Of a stretch of 64,000 nt of DNA, positions 1 to 11,977 are shown piece by piece. The DNA comes from Coriolopsis trogii (Eukaryota; Basidiomycota; Agaricomycetes; Polyporales; Polyporaceae). The notes beneath the pieces were generated by a model. It worked only from the letters and a program-made list of their open reading frames with translations, did not search any database and was not told the DNA's origin. The stretch spans positions 744,001-808,000 of the forward strand of contig JAHYIO010000008.1 in the NCBI GenBank assembly GCA_020543525.1. Direction: 5' to 3'. Positions within the stretch are counted from its first letter, which is position 1. Each line of letters begins with the position of its first letter. A program made the position numbers and the translations under genes.

Positions 1-687
1 CTCACTAGCTTGAAGGCCTAGAGGCCGCCTCCAACATTATCACATAGGAGGGTCCGACTATTTCAATGGGCAGGGCCATGGAGTGCATTCTCTGTGTTTC
101 ACTTCTGGAAAGACAAAAAATACACTCCCAAGCACATACACTGTACAAAGCATACCCTCTGCTGGGCTTCTAGCATGCCAAAGCCATCCAGCAGAGGGGA
201 AGCCGAAGGATTAGAGGGATTAGGGCAAACTGCCTGGTGCCTGGAACACCCCCCTGGGATTATATACTGCCTAGAAAAGGCCAATAATTCCACAAAAAAG
301 CGAACACCATGCCCCCTCCTTCACCCTCTGGACCCTCTTCACACCCAGACTAGAACCTGCTTCTTTGACAGCTGGCAAAGTATGGCAGAAGCCCATGCAC
401 CAGCTGATGCTGCGGCATTTCCGGCTGAGTCCTTCTCTGATATGCAAATGGTCAGACCAGCTGCCTGTTTGGGAAGTCTAGGATCTCCGCAAAATACGGT
501 TTGATCGGACAAAACTTTTAATTAGCCTTTTGTAGTACTCTACGAACACCAGATCCGTGGAATATACCCCGCTTGTGGCCTCCCAGGTCCTCTATTAAAT
601 CACACAAAAATGCGCTCTGGGGGTGCCATTGTGCCCCCAACTCCCCTCTTATATCTCTGCCGGAAAGTTCTCTCTCCTATCTATACC
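1..687. other. No supported gene
   Basis: Short overlapping open frames occur on both strands but none has coding character or a recognisable motif. I see no repeat ends or RNA gene here. Confidence 0.4.
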
Positions 688-1344
688 ATGCCTACCTACA
701 GGGAGGACACACCAAACAGCAGACACCGTATGCCTCCGGAGTTCAAGGAAGTCAGAAATGGTTTGTGCAATTACCTCTTCTGGATCCGCACTCCAGGCAC
801 TGCCACCCCAGTCACTGACCGTAAGCTTCCACTCTTCACGCGGTGCGCACTGTGCGTTATGGCACACACGCATGCCAATTGTGACTGGCTTGGACCTTGG
901 ACATGCCCGCTGCAGCACTCTACAAGCCTGGCGGGCCCTTGCCTACAGTGGCCGAGAAGAACGCGGTGCAGGCGAAGATCAGCAAACAACCCGGCATGGC
1001 CTGGTACACACTCCGCCAGCACCAAACGTGGTGCTCGCGAAAGGAGCAGGGCCTCCGGCCGACTCGGAGTAGGAAAGTGAAAGGACCGGTGAAGAGTCCT
1101 TTACAGCCTCAACTTCGAGGTGGGCACACCTTTTTCTTGTCACTCGCAGCGATGCTACCTGAGAACCTGACTGACACTTGGGTCGTGTGCTTGTTGTGGA
1201 CCAGAGCAGCTCATCGAGCGGCTGGGGCAGAGTCCGGACCCTACCGTCCACCAGCTCCTACTGTGGGAGGTGGAACTCGGGGTGCCCTTCGAGATCCTGG
1301 CCAAGGAGCTCAAGGCACTGCTCATCTCACCAATGCCCATGTAG
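688..1344 (+). CDS. Possible small uncharacterised multi-exon gene
   Basis: I do not recognise this gene. The last part, about 1203-1344, reads as a convincing coding exon: an amphipathic helical stretch containing QLIERLGQ and LWEVELGVPFEILAKELKAL, followed by a TAG stop. Upstream pieces beginning with MPTYRED (688) and including VAEKNAVQAKISKQ (about 950) are in different frames, so at least two introns would be needed. It would converge on TIM50, ending about 180 bp from that gene's stop. The start and all splice sites are guesses, and the locus could be a decayed gene. Confidence 0.3.
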
Positions 1345-1523
1345 TCAGCAACCACTCATCATAATTGTTGTATCATCTATATCTTGGAGCTTGATGCTAG
1401 ACAACTCGCTATGTCCTGGTTGCGATTGAGCAGTCTAGCATTAACTATTAAGGTACGTCTACTAAAGGCAGATGATGCGGAGGAGTGGGGTGTGACGGTG
1501 AAGGGGCACAAAGGCATATATGA

Positions 1524-3383
1524 CTACGCCTTGGCTTGGACGGCCGAGGCTGCAGCACCTTGCTGCTGCTGCGTCGACTGACCTTGTGGCGGCGGAGTGG
1601 CAGGCGGCTGGGGTCCGCCCGCCAGGATTGCCTGCGCGGCGCCCCAGAACGTGCTCGGCATCTCGCGAGCCATCGCCTCCTGCTCCTCCTTGATGAGCCT
1701 GTCGAACATCTCCTTGTTCTGCTTGAGGTACTCCTGCTCTTCCAGATACTGCCGCTGCGCCTCGAGACGCTTCTGCTCGAGGTAGGTGAGCGGCACCTGA
1801 GAAGCTGGTGAAGGCTGTGTTATGGATGCAAGAGTGAGCGACAAGGCAGCGATGGTACAAAAGGAATGGAGGAGGTGGCGTACCGTCTCCGTGCCGCCGA
1901 AGAGCCCGCTCAGAGTCCAGCCGCCGCGCGACAGGCCCTTGCGGCTGTGCTCCCATTCCTCCAGATGCAGCTTCTTCATCTCCGCCTCCTTCTTCGCATA
2001 CTCGATGGGAATATTCTTGCCTTCGTATGCTTGGAGCACGGGGCGCACGTCCGGCGTTTTGAAGATCGCAATGGCTGTAAACACAAGCGTGGTCGATGAG
2101 CTGTACACATATATGACAACTACGCGATCAGGACGCACACTCGAGGAAAGGGATCATAGCGATGAGCCCGCGGTCCTTCGGGTCTCCCGTCCACTTGGGG
2201 AGCACGATCGCATTTTCGGGGTTGGGAGTGACGTGTTCCGGATGTGTGTCGAGGAGGATCACCTTCGAGAGATCACGGTTGAGATATTTCAAGTCCTTGA
2301 CTGGAGTGCCACCCTTTTCAGACCGACACGCGTCGCGGAACAGTCTGTGGATGATATAGAACTGGTACGGGTCAAGCTTGTCGATGATGGGCATCGCGGT
2401 CTAGTGACGAGAAGGTAGGACGTCAGAGGCGCGTGTGGATGTGAACCGTGGGGAAGACATACGTAGTGGTACTGAGTCGTGAAGATCACAATCTCATAGA
2501 ATTGGGAAAGGTACGCCAAGAAATAGTCGACACCGGGACGTTTTGCTGTCCGCCACCCGTGTTGCCGCTGGGGGAATATAAGTGATGCGCGCGCGAAGCC
2601 AGTCTGGAGGTGGCGAACGTACGTCCCACGTCGATGTCACCAGCAAATCATCCACGGATAGGAGGAGGGTGTAGGGGCGATACATCTGGCCCTGCAATGG
2701 TGGAGGCAAAAGCTCGGGCCAGAGGGGCTCAGTGAACGTCTGCGCGGCGCGTTCGTCAGGACATGTCCTGGGTGCGCACACTATCAATGCATGAGCTTAC
2801 ATCGAACAGGCCGGTGAACCGAGCCTTTGTCCGCTCCCAGCGCGTCTGGGTAGCCTCCTCCGGTGACTAGAGAGGGAGGCCAAATTGAGCTGACTCGATG
2901 CACGTCGAGGCAAAAACGTAGAGAGCGTACCATCTTCTTTGCCCTCAGCTCGTCCTCATCCCACGGCCGGCCCATATACCACGTCGCCGCCCCAGCACCT
3001 ACCATCATCATGGCCATCGAGACCCGGCCGAGGAACCTCCGCCTCCGCTCGATGCTCGACAGCGAATCCTTGGATGAGCGCGCTCCAGTACGCTCCTGCC
3101 TCGCCTCCTCTTCTCCCGGCGAGAAATCCAAGCTGGGCACTATGGACGAGGTGGGAGGCGGTTTCGGTGCCTCCGCAGCATCTGTCGCAGAACTCGCAGA
3201 GGCCGTGGTGGATGGCGGTGGGGGAGGAGGGGGCCCAGGGGGAGGAGCTGCTGGTGCCGGGCTGGGAGCCTTTGTGGGCTTCTTCGGAGCCTTCGAAGCT
3301 AAACATCGCGTCGACTGGTAGGCAAGGCTTCGTGCTGCGGGGGCCCTGAGCGCAGCCCGCGACCTGAGAGCAGCCTGGAGCAT
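1524..3383 (-). CDS. TIM50: Mitochondrial import inner membrane translocase subunit TIM50
   Basis: TIM50 is the presequence receptor of the TIM23 translocase; it sits in the inner mitochondrial membrane facing the intermembrane space. The start at 3383 opens an Arg/Ala-rich presequence, then a Pro-rich stretch and one membrane segment (about [16 protein letters not shown]). A FCP1/NLI-interacting phosphatase-like domain follows in separate exons: [11 protein letters not shown] matches the DxDx region, and [30 protein letters not shown] and [17 protein letters not shown] are family landmarks. The first catalytic Asp is Val (SVDD), consistent with a binding rather than phosphatase role. The C-terminal tail is charged, Gln-rich and helical ([20 protein letters not shown]). 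Several short introns interrupt the gene. Assignment is firm; exact exon edges are not. Confidence 0.92.
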
Positions 3384-3869
3384 GTTTTCGACGGCGGACG
3401 AGGGGGACGATGGGCCAGGGGAGGTGGCAGAGGCCAGCTGGAGGAGACGCCCATGAGCCGTGACGAATTTCCCGGCGTCTATTGACCGTGTCCACAATTC
3501 CGCTAACCCCGTCGTGGTCTACGTCGTCGGAGCACATACGATACGATATGAGGTGCGTCTTGTTCACCAAAAGTCCCAACGTGTCTCATTTGTAATCGCG
3601 GTCTTACTATGTTAACTTCCAACCGGTGCACAGAAGATTGTGATGCGCCCACCAGTGCAAACAAATGGACAACAGCAGTCCGAGTCACACCAGAGTGGCA
3701 CCTCTTATAATCGCATCCCATCTTCCTACGTATAATGATCCTTCTGTCCACCCCCTTCTGAAGTACGTTCTTTCATTTCACCGGGGTAAAGCCAATCATC
3801 TGATTGTAGTCTGTAGGTCTTGCCCGTGTATAGCCAAAGTATTTCCAGCCCATTTAGCCGTTGCCCGCT
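3384..3869. promoter_or_regulatory. Divergent intergenic region between TIM50 and the kinase-like gene
   Basis: About 490 bp separates the TIM50 start (-) from the kinase-like gene (+), so both promoters should lie here. I see no clear TATA box or repeated operator. Confidence 0.4.
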
Positions 3870-5234
3870 ATGAACCTATCGGCAGGGGGTCAGAAAGTGC
3901 AAGTAGAACTTGTCGAACATCACTACGATGATGCCATCTCGCCACTCCTCGTCATAACTCTCCGCTGCAGATTCTTGTCTACAGCATCGCATACGCGAAT
4001 CCCCCAGAGGGTGACGTCCATCCTTGTCGAAGCGAACACCCACATGGCTGGCGCTGTTGAGAACCCCCTCCTACGCCGCAATCAAGATGGTAGCAAGAAT
4101 AGTGAGCAGGGACTCGAAGAGTATCGTGCGGCAGTGAGGAGCTTCCTTGACTCGCATGTCATTCCTGCTCTCGCGTCCCTCCCACAGGATCAGCTCCGCT
4201 TTGCCCCATACATTCCTACCTTCGTAGCGTACAGCACCGACGAGGGCATTGTGCAGCTATGTCCCGGACTGCCGTCAGCCCTCGACACATCCATCGCTGA
4301 GTGGATGCAGCGCCTACAGCCCCTCTCTTCATTCGCCCTATCCACGGACACCCCGGTCTACGACATCGAGCACACCCTCGTCCTCGACATTTTTGACACA
4401 GGAAGTAGGGATGTCTTCCTCACGCTCCTCCCCGACGGCAGCCATGTCGTGACCCAATGCATTCCATCCCTCCAAATGGTCACGTCTCCAGACCTCCGCG
4501 TTCTCGCCGAGGGCATCCTGCGCGAGCTCGCCGTCTTGAGCACAATGCCTCCGCACCCAAACGTCATCGGCCCACCCGTCGCGTACATCACCCGCCAGCA
4601 CAACGGGCAGACGCTCCTCTGCGGGTTCGCCACTCGATTCTGCAGCGGGGGATGCCTCCGCGACGCGCTGCACCCCAACCCAGAAGGCGTGCGCTCCGCA
4701 GTACTAGTGGCCCTTGCCCGTCGCGTCAAATGGGCGTATCAGATGTGTGCGGCGCTCCAGCACGTCCACCATGTCGCTCACACGTACCACGGCGACATCA
4801 AGCTCGACAACGTCGTGCTGGACGAGCACGACAACGCGGTGCTCATCGATTTCGAGCAGGGCCGCGCGAACGACGAGGCAGGCGCCCCAGAAGTCCGCGC
4901 CGGGTGCACTGTCAGTGTAGTGCCTCCAGAGTCTCGCGATGGCCTCGGTGCGCTGGTCTATCGATATCCCGAGAGTGAGACAGAAATCGGTACGCTGTGG
5001 GACAGAGAGTTCGTGTACGATGCGTGGAAGGACGTGCCACGCGCCGTCGAGGCTGCCGAGGTGTATACGCTGGCAGTCGCGCTGGCCGGGATGTTCGGAG
5101 AGGGCGAAGTGCGAGACGGTATGCTCGGGCGATGCAGAGAGGTCGATCCGAATGTCCGGCCTACATTTGCTGAGCTCGGGCTTTTCTTTCATGGCTGGTA
5201 CGAAGGCCTCTGCGGCGGTGACACTTACCAGTGA
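3870..5234 (+). CDS. Kinase-like protein, probable pseudokinase
   Basis: A single uninterrupted frame of about 454 codons. The C-terminal half is protein-kinase-like: an N-lobe-like stretch (RDVFLTLLPDGSHVVTQCI), ELAVLSTMPPHPNVIGP as the alphaC/beta4 region, then YHGDIKLDNVVLD (residues about 306-318) as catalytic loop and VLIDFEQGR (Asp about 327) as the metal-binding segment. HRD is changed to HGD and DFG to DFE, and I find no obvious VAIK lysine, so activity is doubtful, although catalytic-loop Asp, Lys and Asn remain. The first ATG of the frame is 3870; a later ATG at 4044 (MAGAVEN) is an equally good start. Orphan kinase-like proteins of this sort are numerous in Agaricomycetes. The substrate is unknown. 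Confidence 0.7.
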   Translation: MNLSAGGQKVQVELVEHHYDDAISPLLVITLRCRFLSTASHTRIPQRVTSILVEANTHMAGAVENPLLRRNQDGSKNSEQGLEEYRAAVRSFLDSHVIPALASLPQDQLRFAPYIPTFVAYSTDEGIVQLCPGLPSALDTSIAEWMQRLQPLSSFALSTDTPVYDIEHTLVLDIFDTGSRDVFLTLLPDGSHVVTQCIPSLQMVTSPDLRVLAEGILRELAVLSTMPPHPNVIGPPVAYITRQHNGQTLLCGFATRFCSGGCLRDALHPNPEGVRSAVLVALARRVKWAYQMCAALQHVHHVAHTYHGDIKLDNVVLDEHDNAVLIDFEQGRANDEAGAPEVRAGCTVSVVPPESRDGLGALVYRYPESETEIGTLWDREFVYDAWKDVPRAVEAAEVYTLAVALAGMFGEGEVRDGMLGRCREVDPNVRPTFAELGLFFHGWYEGLCGGDTYQ

Positions 5235-5462
5235 ACGGTCATGACCATGGGCATGAACAGGGATGGACTTGTTGATACTGAGTCTTGACTGAGTATACTA
5301 AACCGAACACAGCATCACCAATTAAGCGTGAATATCTGAAGTTGTTGAATAGGCAAATGCGTCGTGGCCCTCAACTTCGCGCTGTCATCAGAATCCATAG
5401 CACGCCAAACTGCAGGAATGTTCACTCACCGCTTTCACCCGCAACGCAACAACACCCCTCTG

Positions 5463-7232
5463 TCAGAACCGTAGCGACACGGGCGAGATCGACGTCCCGA
5501 CGTCCACCCAAGACCTGCTGCTGGCTCCCGCTCGCCACCGCGTATGCCCCTTGATCACACTCTTCCGGCCGTTCGGGTTCCAACGACTGACCCACCGTCG
5601 TCTGCCGAGCCCCGCGGGGTCGTCGTCGGGTCGTTCCGCCGTCCAGGTCACCTGCGGTCGGAAGAAGAACGAGGTCGCGAGCTCGAACCCGCCCTCGAAC
5701 GTCTTGTGCAGCGCCACCTCGGCGGGCGCGAGCGACGTGTGCGCGTACAGGTCGAGGTCCGACTCGAGCGGCGCGTTGACGACGGCGAGCTTCAGCGGCG
5801 CCCGGCTCGTCTCGGCGTGTACGCGAAAGTTCCCTCGGGCGCCGTCGGAAGAGTTGGAGCGGAGCGTGAGCGTGCTGTCGATGGGTCTTGTGTGTGCGGA
5901 AAGGGGGTGAGGTACTGGGAAAGATGACCTGGGAGGACATGCGGAGGGACGGACACGTACCCATTGCTCGACTTCATCCAAATAGTGGTAGGCGGTTGGG
6001 CCATTGAGGTGTACTGGCCGTCTGGTTTCGGGGTGTGCTCCGTCCCGTCCGATACGAGCTCTGCGACAAGGCTGATGGGCGCGTTCGAGGTCTGGGCGCT
6101 CATCGAGGTCGACACATCGACTCTACCGCTAATGGCCGCATTCGAGGTTTGCAGCCTGATGTAGCTGCCAGCCAGAGACTGGGCCCATGGTCGTCAGTAG
6201 GAAATCATAGCAAAGAGGTGGTGGAGGAGACGCGTACGTCCACATTGATATACGCGTTCTCGGTTCTCAAATCAATCGTCTCGAAATATGCCGTGTCGGC
6301 CAGTCTTGGAAGCGAGTGCGAGAACCGCGGCATGTCTGACAACAGTCGATTGATTTTGAGAGGGGCCCCTGAAGGGGCAGCAGGAAGGCGGAGCTGGATA
6401 TGGAAGTTGAGACCGCGGTCGTCGAACGTATTCCTCTTGTGAGACGTCTGTGATACCCCCTATGTCAGAGGCAGATTCCGCAATAGGCAGCCCAACCGTT
6501 TGTGTTACATACAAAGATACCGAGACCCCAGGTCGCGGAATGTCTAGGGTGAAGCCTGCACACAGTCGTCCCGGAGAGCGCTTCGGAATGGTCATAGGTG
6601 ACATGTATGTCGATGACTGCGTCCTCCGACTTCACATCGTGGTCGTGGACGACCTCGAAGTGCCCGTGCTGCTTGGTACCCTCTGACAGGAAGCTGATCT
6701 CCAGAGCCGACACGGGAATGTTGAAGGTCGCCCGCTGTTTGTGTGGCAAATCGCCCAGTCGCGTATTTGCTGTGATCCAATTGGCAGCATCCAAGCAGCT
6801 GTCTAGGCCGAATCTGCCGCTGCGCAAACTGTTTCGTCTAGTCTGGAGGGAAAGCGTTAAGTCAACCCGGTCGTTTCGTGTGTAAATGAGAAGAGCCCGC
6901 CTTACAAATATGTTCGTAATCACGATCTTAGCAACGAAGCCCACTCCAAGCAGGCAGAGGAGCAAACCGGCGAGAAGAATGTAGGTGACTCGCCGGCACG
7001 TCCTGCTAATAATAACTCGGCGACAAGCCTGTGTGAGCGCGAGAAAGCGAGGCCATCGCGGAGGGACAACTCGACTCGAACTCGGATGCTCTCTGGTATC
7101 CACGTGATGTAGTACGTCGGAGTTCACGAACTCGTCTTCAAAGTCGTCCCTATAAGGAGCTTCGTAGCGTGCCACAAGTGCTTCCTGGTCTTTTCCTCGG
7201 TCGTGGTGTTGTCCGGCGGACGGGAGGATCAT
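5463..7232 (-). CDS. DUF7330-like single-pass membrane protein, copy A
   Basis: First of three tandem paralogs. From the start at 7232 there is a charged cytosolic-like leader (MILPSAGQHHDRGKDQEALV), a hydrophobic segment about 90 residues in (VTYILLAGLLLCLLGVGFVA), then a long beta-rich ectodomain. It ends at 5463 with a block found in all three copies: an AETS..PL motif, LYAHTS, a KTFEGGFELAT element and the closing TSxSPVSLRF. Short repeats of T/S-x-N-A/G-x-I resemble beta-solenoid adhesin folds (DUF4097-like). I know such fungal proteins as DUF7330; no function has been shown. At least four introns are inferred. Family assignment rests on the pattern and on agreement among the copies. Confidence 0.68.
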
Positions 7233-7677
7233 GGTGGTACAGAGCGAAATTGCAAAGGTGCCGAGCGACATGGCAGTTGAAAGTGGAACACCCATTTATA
7301 TTGCAAGAGCGGACGCTCATCAAACGCCTTCGCAGAATGACTGCGGGATCGGTAGCGCAGTCGTCAGCGACCCTTCAGCTTGGCGGCGTTACGGGAGGAG
7401 AGTCAATATATTTATATTTGGGCGGTATCTCAAGACGCACGTAACGTACCGGTACCATCATCGCCGCCCAAGAACCTGATCCAGCTTCAAGTACAAAGCT
7501 ACCCTCCCTTGTCCGCGATGTTCAGCCGCGAAAATTGTCATCCCTTAACCTCGACATGTCCCATCACAGCTACTAGAGGAGGTCCCCACGATACCGAGCC
7601 GCGCACCTGGCTGCGTTCGTCCGGGGTGTATAACACCACCTCACGCTCCCTTTCCCCCGACGGGCTTCTATTGCTCG

Positions 7678-9292
7678 TTAGAGCACAAGCCGAAGGGGCG
7701 AATTTGACGTCTCGACGACAACCTTCCCTCTCTCTTCCCCTTGGCCTCCCCAGCTCACGCCCCCACGCACCCTCCCACGACCGACGTTATCATAATGCAA
7801 CACCCGCTTACGCCCACGGCCTGCAGGATCCTCCACCCCGGGGCTGAACTGCACCTCCGGGCGGCGGGAGGAGGACGAAGACAGGTCGAAGGTGCCCTCG
7901 TACGTCCTGTGGAGCGTCACGCGCGCAGCCGCGTTCGACGTGTGCGCGGTCAGAGCAAGCGACGAATCGGCAGGGGCGTCGGTGACCGCGAAGGTGAGCC
8001 GGCCGTTGGAGGTGCGGGCGGTGATGTCAAAGGTGCCTCCGGTCCGGTCGCAACTGTTGGACTGGAGGGAGACGATGCTATCGATTTGTCTGTGTGGACC
8101 GATAATGAACAGAGACGACAAGGAGAAGACAGAAAGTCGGACGCACGCGTTGGTGGTCTTCAGGCGGAGACGCGTGGGCACTTCCGACTGTCCGTTCACG
8201 AGGTTGGCGGTTGTGACGATAGCCCCGTTCGTGGTGTCGAGGTTGAGCTCGGTCGTCGTGTTGAAGGTACCCTGGATGGCGCTGTTCGTAGTCTTAGCGG
8301 AGACATAGCTCCCTGCTAAAGACTGAAGGTACTCGAGGTTAGAATGACTGTCATCTAGAATAGTGAAACGGAAGGGGCGTACATCGACTCTGATGACACT
8401 GTTGGATGACCGAAGTCGGATGTTCTCAAAATATGTCGAGCGATTAAGCTCAGGCAGGTGATGCGCGAAGAGGGGCAGGTCTGTCCTCAGAGTCCGGATG
8501 AAGAGAGGGACATCACCAGCAGCAGGCAGGTGGAGAACAACATGGAATCTCAGGTGGCGATCCTCATGCGGTCTGCGCGCAAACGGGGTCTGTCGCATGT
8601 TCATAGACGTACCGTCAGTAATCGCACTTGAGCCTTTACCAGTCGGCCACTCACAAAAATACCCAAGCCCCAAGTCTCATCGTCAGGGTGCAGTCGGCAC
8701 ACCGTAGCCTCGTCAAGCGCATCCTCGACGCGATATGTGACATGCAAATCGATGGTGGCGGTCTTCGAACCTGACTCGAGGTCCTGAGCAATCTCGAAAC
8801 GCCCGGATTGCAGTGCGCCTTCAGAGACGAACGCGAGCTCCGCGGCAGTAACAGGAATAGAGAAGCTCGTCCCGGCGTGGTAGTCATGCGGGTAGACAGA
8901 GTCGCTCTTCGTCCAGTTAACCCTATCAGCACACTGGGGAGGGCTATACTGGAAGCGCCTCTCATCGTCCATGTACGACGACCACCGATGCTAGACGAGT
9001 TCATTAGCCAGGGGTAGCACATGGTAGCAAGAGAGAGGCTCACAAGAGTAGCACGAATTTCGTGGTCCGAAAACAGGTGCATGGCTCCAATGAGGAGGAA
9101 CGTACAGGCAAAGAAGTGCCAGAAACGGCGCCTGCGAGCGTCGCTGGGGCGGTCCAACGGAGTGACCTCGATGGGAGGCTGGTAGATTGCGTAGTAGTTA
9201 GGAGGGTCGGAGGGCGTAGGAGCGGGGAGGGTATGTGCATCAGGCTTCTTCTCTTGTCCGCCGGGGCCAAATTGCGCTACGGGTGGGTTCAT
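7678..9292 (-). CDS. DUF7330-like single-pass membrane protein, copy B
   Basis: Middle copy of the tandem trio. It begins MNPPVAQFGPGGQEKKPDAH (9292) with a Pro-rich leader, then one membrane segment (FWHFFACTFLLIGAMHLF). The ectodomain is the clearest of the three: SVIRVDVRPF, YVSAKTTNSAIQGTFNT, LNLDTTNGAIVTT, TARTSNGRLTFAV and LALTAHTSNAAARVTLHRTY are successive repeats of a strand ending in a TSN/TTN turn. It closes with TSNSPLRLVL. Its terminal block aligns with copies A and C, but the leader is unrelated in sequence. It lies 445 bp upstream of copy A on the same strand. A role as a surface or wall-facing protein is inference. Confidence 0.7.
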
Positions 9293-10393
9293 AGTCGATG
9301 GTCTGGATGTGGACGACAAGCGTGTTTCAAGAGCAAGCATGTCACTGATTATATGCATGAGGCCCTATGGGCGTTACTGATGCAACTGTAGTATGAAGCT
9401 GAACAGGAGATCCTATGGAGCTCCGGTTGGAGTGCGGAGATGCTGCGTTGCGCTGCGCATTGCGCCAGTATGTACCTATCTCAACCGCAGCGGCTGTGCA
9501 TCGATGCTAGTCAGAGTCCACGAGTTGGTCCATGTGAACGTGTCGTTGACTCAACGACGTGCGCAGTATTCCCGCCCTGATGGTGTCAGATAGTACGAGA
9601 AGACCACCACCGGGGAGGAGAACCCACTGTCGACCGCGAACAGAAAAGCCGCCACTGACCACGCCCTGCTGCGATCATGTCTCGACCCTCCGCCTCCGCA
9701 ATTTCAGAGGACGAGGACATACGAGATCAACCGCCAACGAGTTTGCCTACCATAGGGCGCCGCCCTCAAGGGCAATAAACGAGGATAGCAAAAAAAAACC
9801 CCGCCAACGAGCCGGAGTAATGCGGTGCGCTAGCGACCTTCCGTGCCGAACCCAGACCTCTGTCCGCACCGTCTGCCACAAAGAAATGCAACGCAACTTT
9901 CTCAACATACCATGTAGACCAGACCCAGCACGTTTACTCTCTCGACCCATGAAGTATTCTCCCCCGACACCGGTCACTGTATGCATTCTCTGAAGGCAGC
10001 CGTATTGAGACTGAGTGCTTGGGTGGACGGGCTGAAGTGGGTTGGCGGGGTCGGGCGATGTCGGTGCTTGGGTGGTAGACAGTGACAAGCAAGCGAGACG
10101 GTGTGCGGCCTATCAAAGGGCAGCAGGGCGTGGTAATAGTGAGTAACAGGGAGACAGGCTCAGACAGCTGCCCAGCTCAGACCTCGGCGTTAACCTTACT
10201 ATACTCGGTCAACGGGAATTGCCGTGCTCATCCTCGAGACAAGCGCCAGTCTCTATGCCACACAGACATACTTCGGTATCGCATGTTGAAGCTGACTTCA
10301 TATACCAGGATCACTATGAAACCGGAAACTCAAAGGAAGGCCAAGAAGACCAATGAATCTCTATAGATAGTAAGTAACTCGAGCTGTTATGGA
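9293..10393. other. 1.1 kb spacer between copies B and C
   Basis: Contains the promoter side of copy B and the 3' side of copy C. Open frames here lack coding character. A run of nine A occurs near 9789. No repeat or RNA gene was recognised. Confidence 0.4.
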
Positions 10394-11977
10394 TCAAAAC
10401 ACGACGGATACAGAACTTGAAGAACGCTCCGCGGTCACATCGACCTGCCCCCTGTCTGCGCCTCCAGGACCCCAAGAGACAGATCCGTGAACATTGCTCG
10501 CCCTCACTTGGGGTCTCACGTCTACTCGACGAGTTCTTGATCGTCCCGCGGGGTCCTGAACGGAGTCGTTCCACTTCACCTCGGGACGGGATGACCCCGT
10601 CGACGCGACGGCAAATGTGCCTTCAAACGTCGGATGGAATATAATATTTGCATGAGAACGGGATGTATGAGCGTAAAGGGCAAGTCTTGAATCTATAGGC
10701 GCCTCATCGAAGGTGATGTTGAGAGGTGCTTGAGACGTCTCGGCGTGCACCTCGAAGACTCCCTTAGCCCCGTCTGTGGCGTTGGAGCGCAGGGAGAGAT
10801 GGGCATCAATCTGTCTAAGTTGGCGACAATATAAGTTGTATCAGTTAGGGTCGCAATCAGCAGCGGAAAACGGTGAGCATACCCATTGCGAGAGTTCACC
10901 CGGAGCACCGAAGGCCTGGACGTGTACTCGGTACCATCTGACACGAGGCCGGCCCGTACGATCATGGGCGCGTTCGACGTCTCGGCAAATAGGTACGTTG
11001 AAGCGTTGTATGTGCCGCGAATCTCAGCATGGGTAGTCCTCAGCGAGATGTGGTTGCCTGCGATAGCCTATTACACAGCGGTGAGATGGCATGGTGTTCC
11101 CGCGCAAGCAGAAGACGCACCTCAGCGCTGATTGATGCTTCCTCTGCATTCAAACTGATGTGTTCAAAATAGGTCGTGTCAGCGAGGTTGGGGAGCTGAT
11201 GAGAGAACAAGGGTAGATCCGTGAGAAGGCGATTTATCTTTACAGGTTCGCCTGTTGGCGGCACAGGTAGGCGGAGCACGACGCGGAAATTGAAGTCTCT
11301 TGCAGTAAAGGGAGTCCGCCATATAGATGTCTGTATCACCCAGTCAGTCATGTGTCGTTCGACATAGATCACTATGCATCCTTTACTCACAAAGATGCCA
11401 AGGCCCCATATGTTGTCACTGGGTTGAAGCCGGCATACAGTCGACAACAAGAACTCCTTTGCGTCATGATATGAGACCTGCACGTCCACAATTGCGTGCT
11501 CCAACACGTCCCCAGCGGTGTCTTGGACAATCTCGAAGTGCCCGTACTGCATGGCCCCATGCGAGAAAAAGGTCATTTCGGAGGCAGACATAGGAATCGT
11601 GAATGTGGTGTGCGCGACATGTGAGACTGGTGGCTGAGAAGGTCCATCGCGGTACGTCGTCCAATTGACGGCATCCAGACAGTCGGATGAGGAATCATAT
11701 CGACGCGAGCTGCGAACCTTGAACGAACAGAGGATGGATCAGACGGAGCGCTATGAAGACAAATGAGCAGGTAACACACAATACTGAAGTACACGTTGAT
11801 GACAATGAGCATGAACAGCTGAAGCAGCGCATAGACAAGCATGAAGTAACGGCCGAGTTTCGCCTGGCGCTTGGAGGATTTGTGGTGTTGACCATCGTCA
11901 GAGCCACTATCAGAATATTCAAGGCCGGACAGAAGAGGCTCCTGGTCGTCTTGAGCTGCGAGGGTACTGGCGGACAT
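10394..11977 (-). CDS. DUF7330-like single-pass membrane protein, copy C
   Basis: Third tandem paralog. From MSASTLAAQDDQEPLL (11977) an acidic leader is followed by a membrane segment (YALLQLFMLIVINVYFSIVC). Ectodomain landmarks shared with A and B include MSASEMTFFSHGAMQYGHFE, a variable binding-like strand SYHDAKEF, VCRLQPSDNIWGLGIFVSK and LPLFSHQLPNLADTTYFEHI. The last exon carries VHAETSQAPLNITF, LALYAHTSRSHANIIFHPTF and VHGSVSWGPGG. The conserved VCRL-x(5)-WGLGIF block is present in all three genes and is probably the N-terminal part of the domain. Several introns are inferred. No known function. Confidence 0.68.

Noticed and set aside
9559..9993. 144-codon plus-strand frame between DUF7330-like copies B and C
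   Set aside because: Composition is not coding-like, and no motif or splice partner was found.
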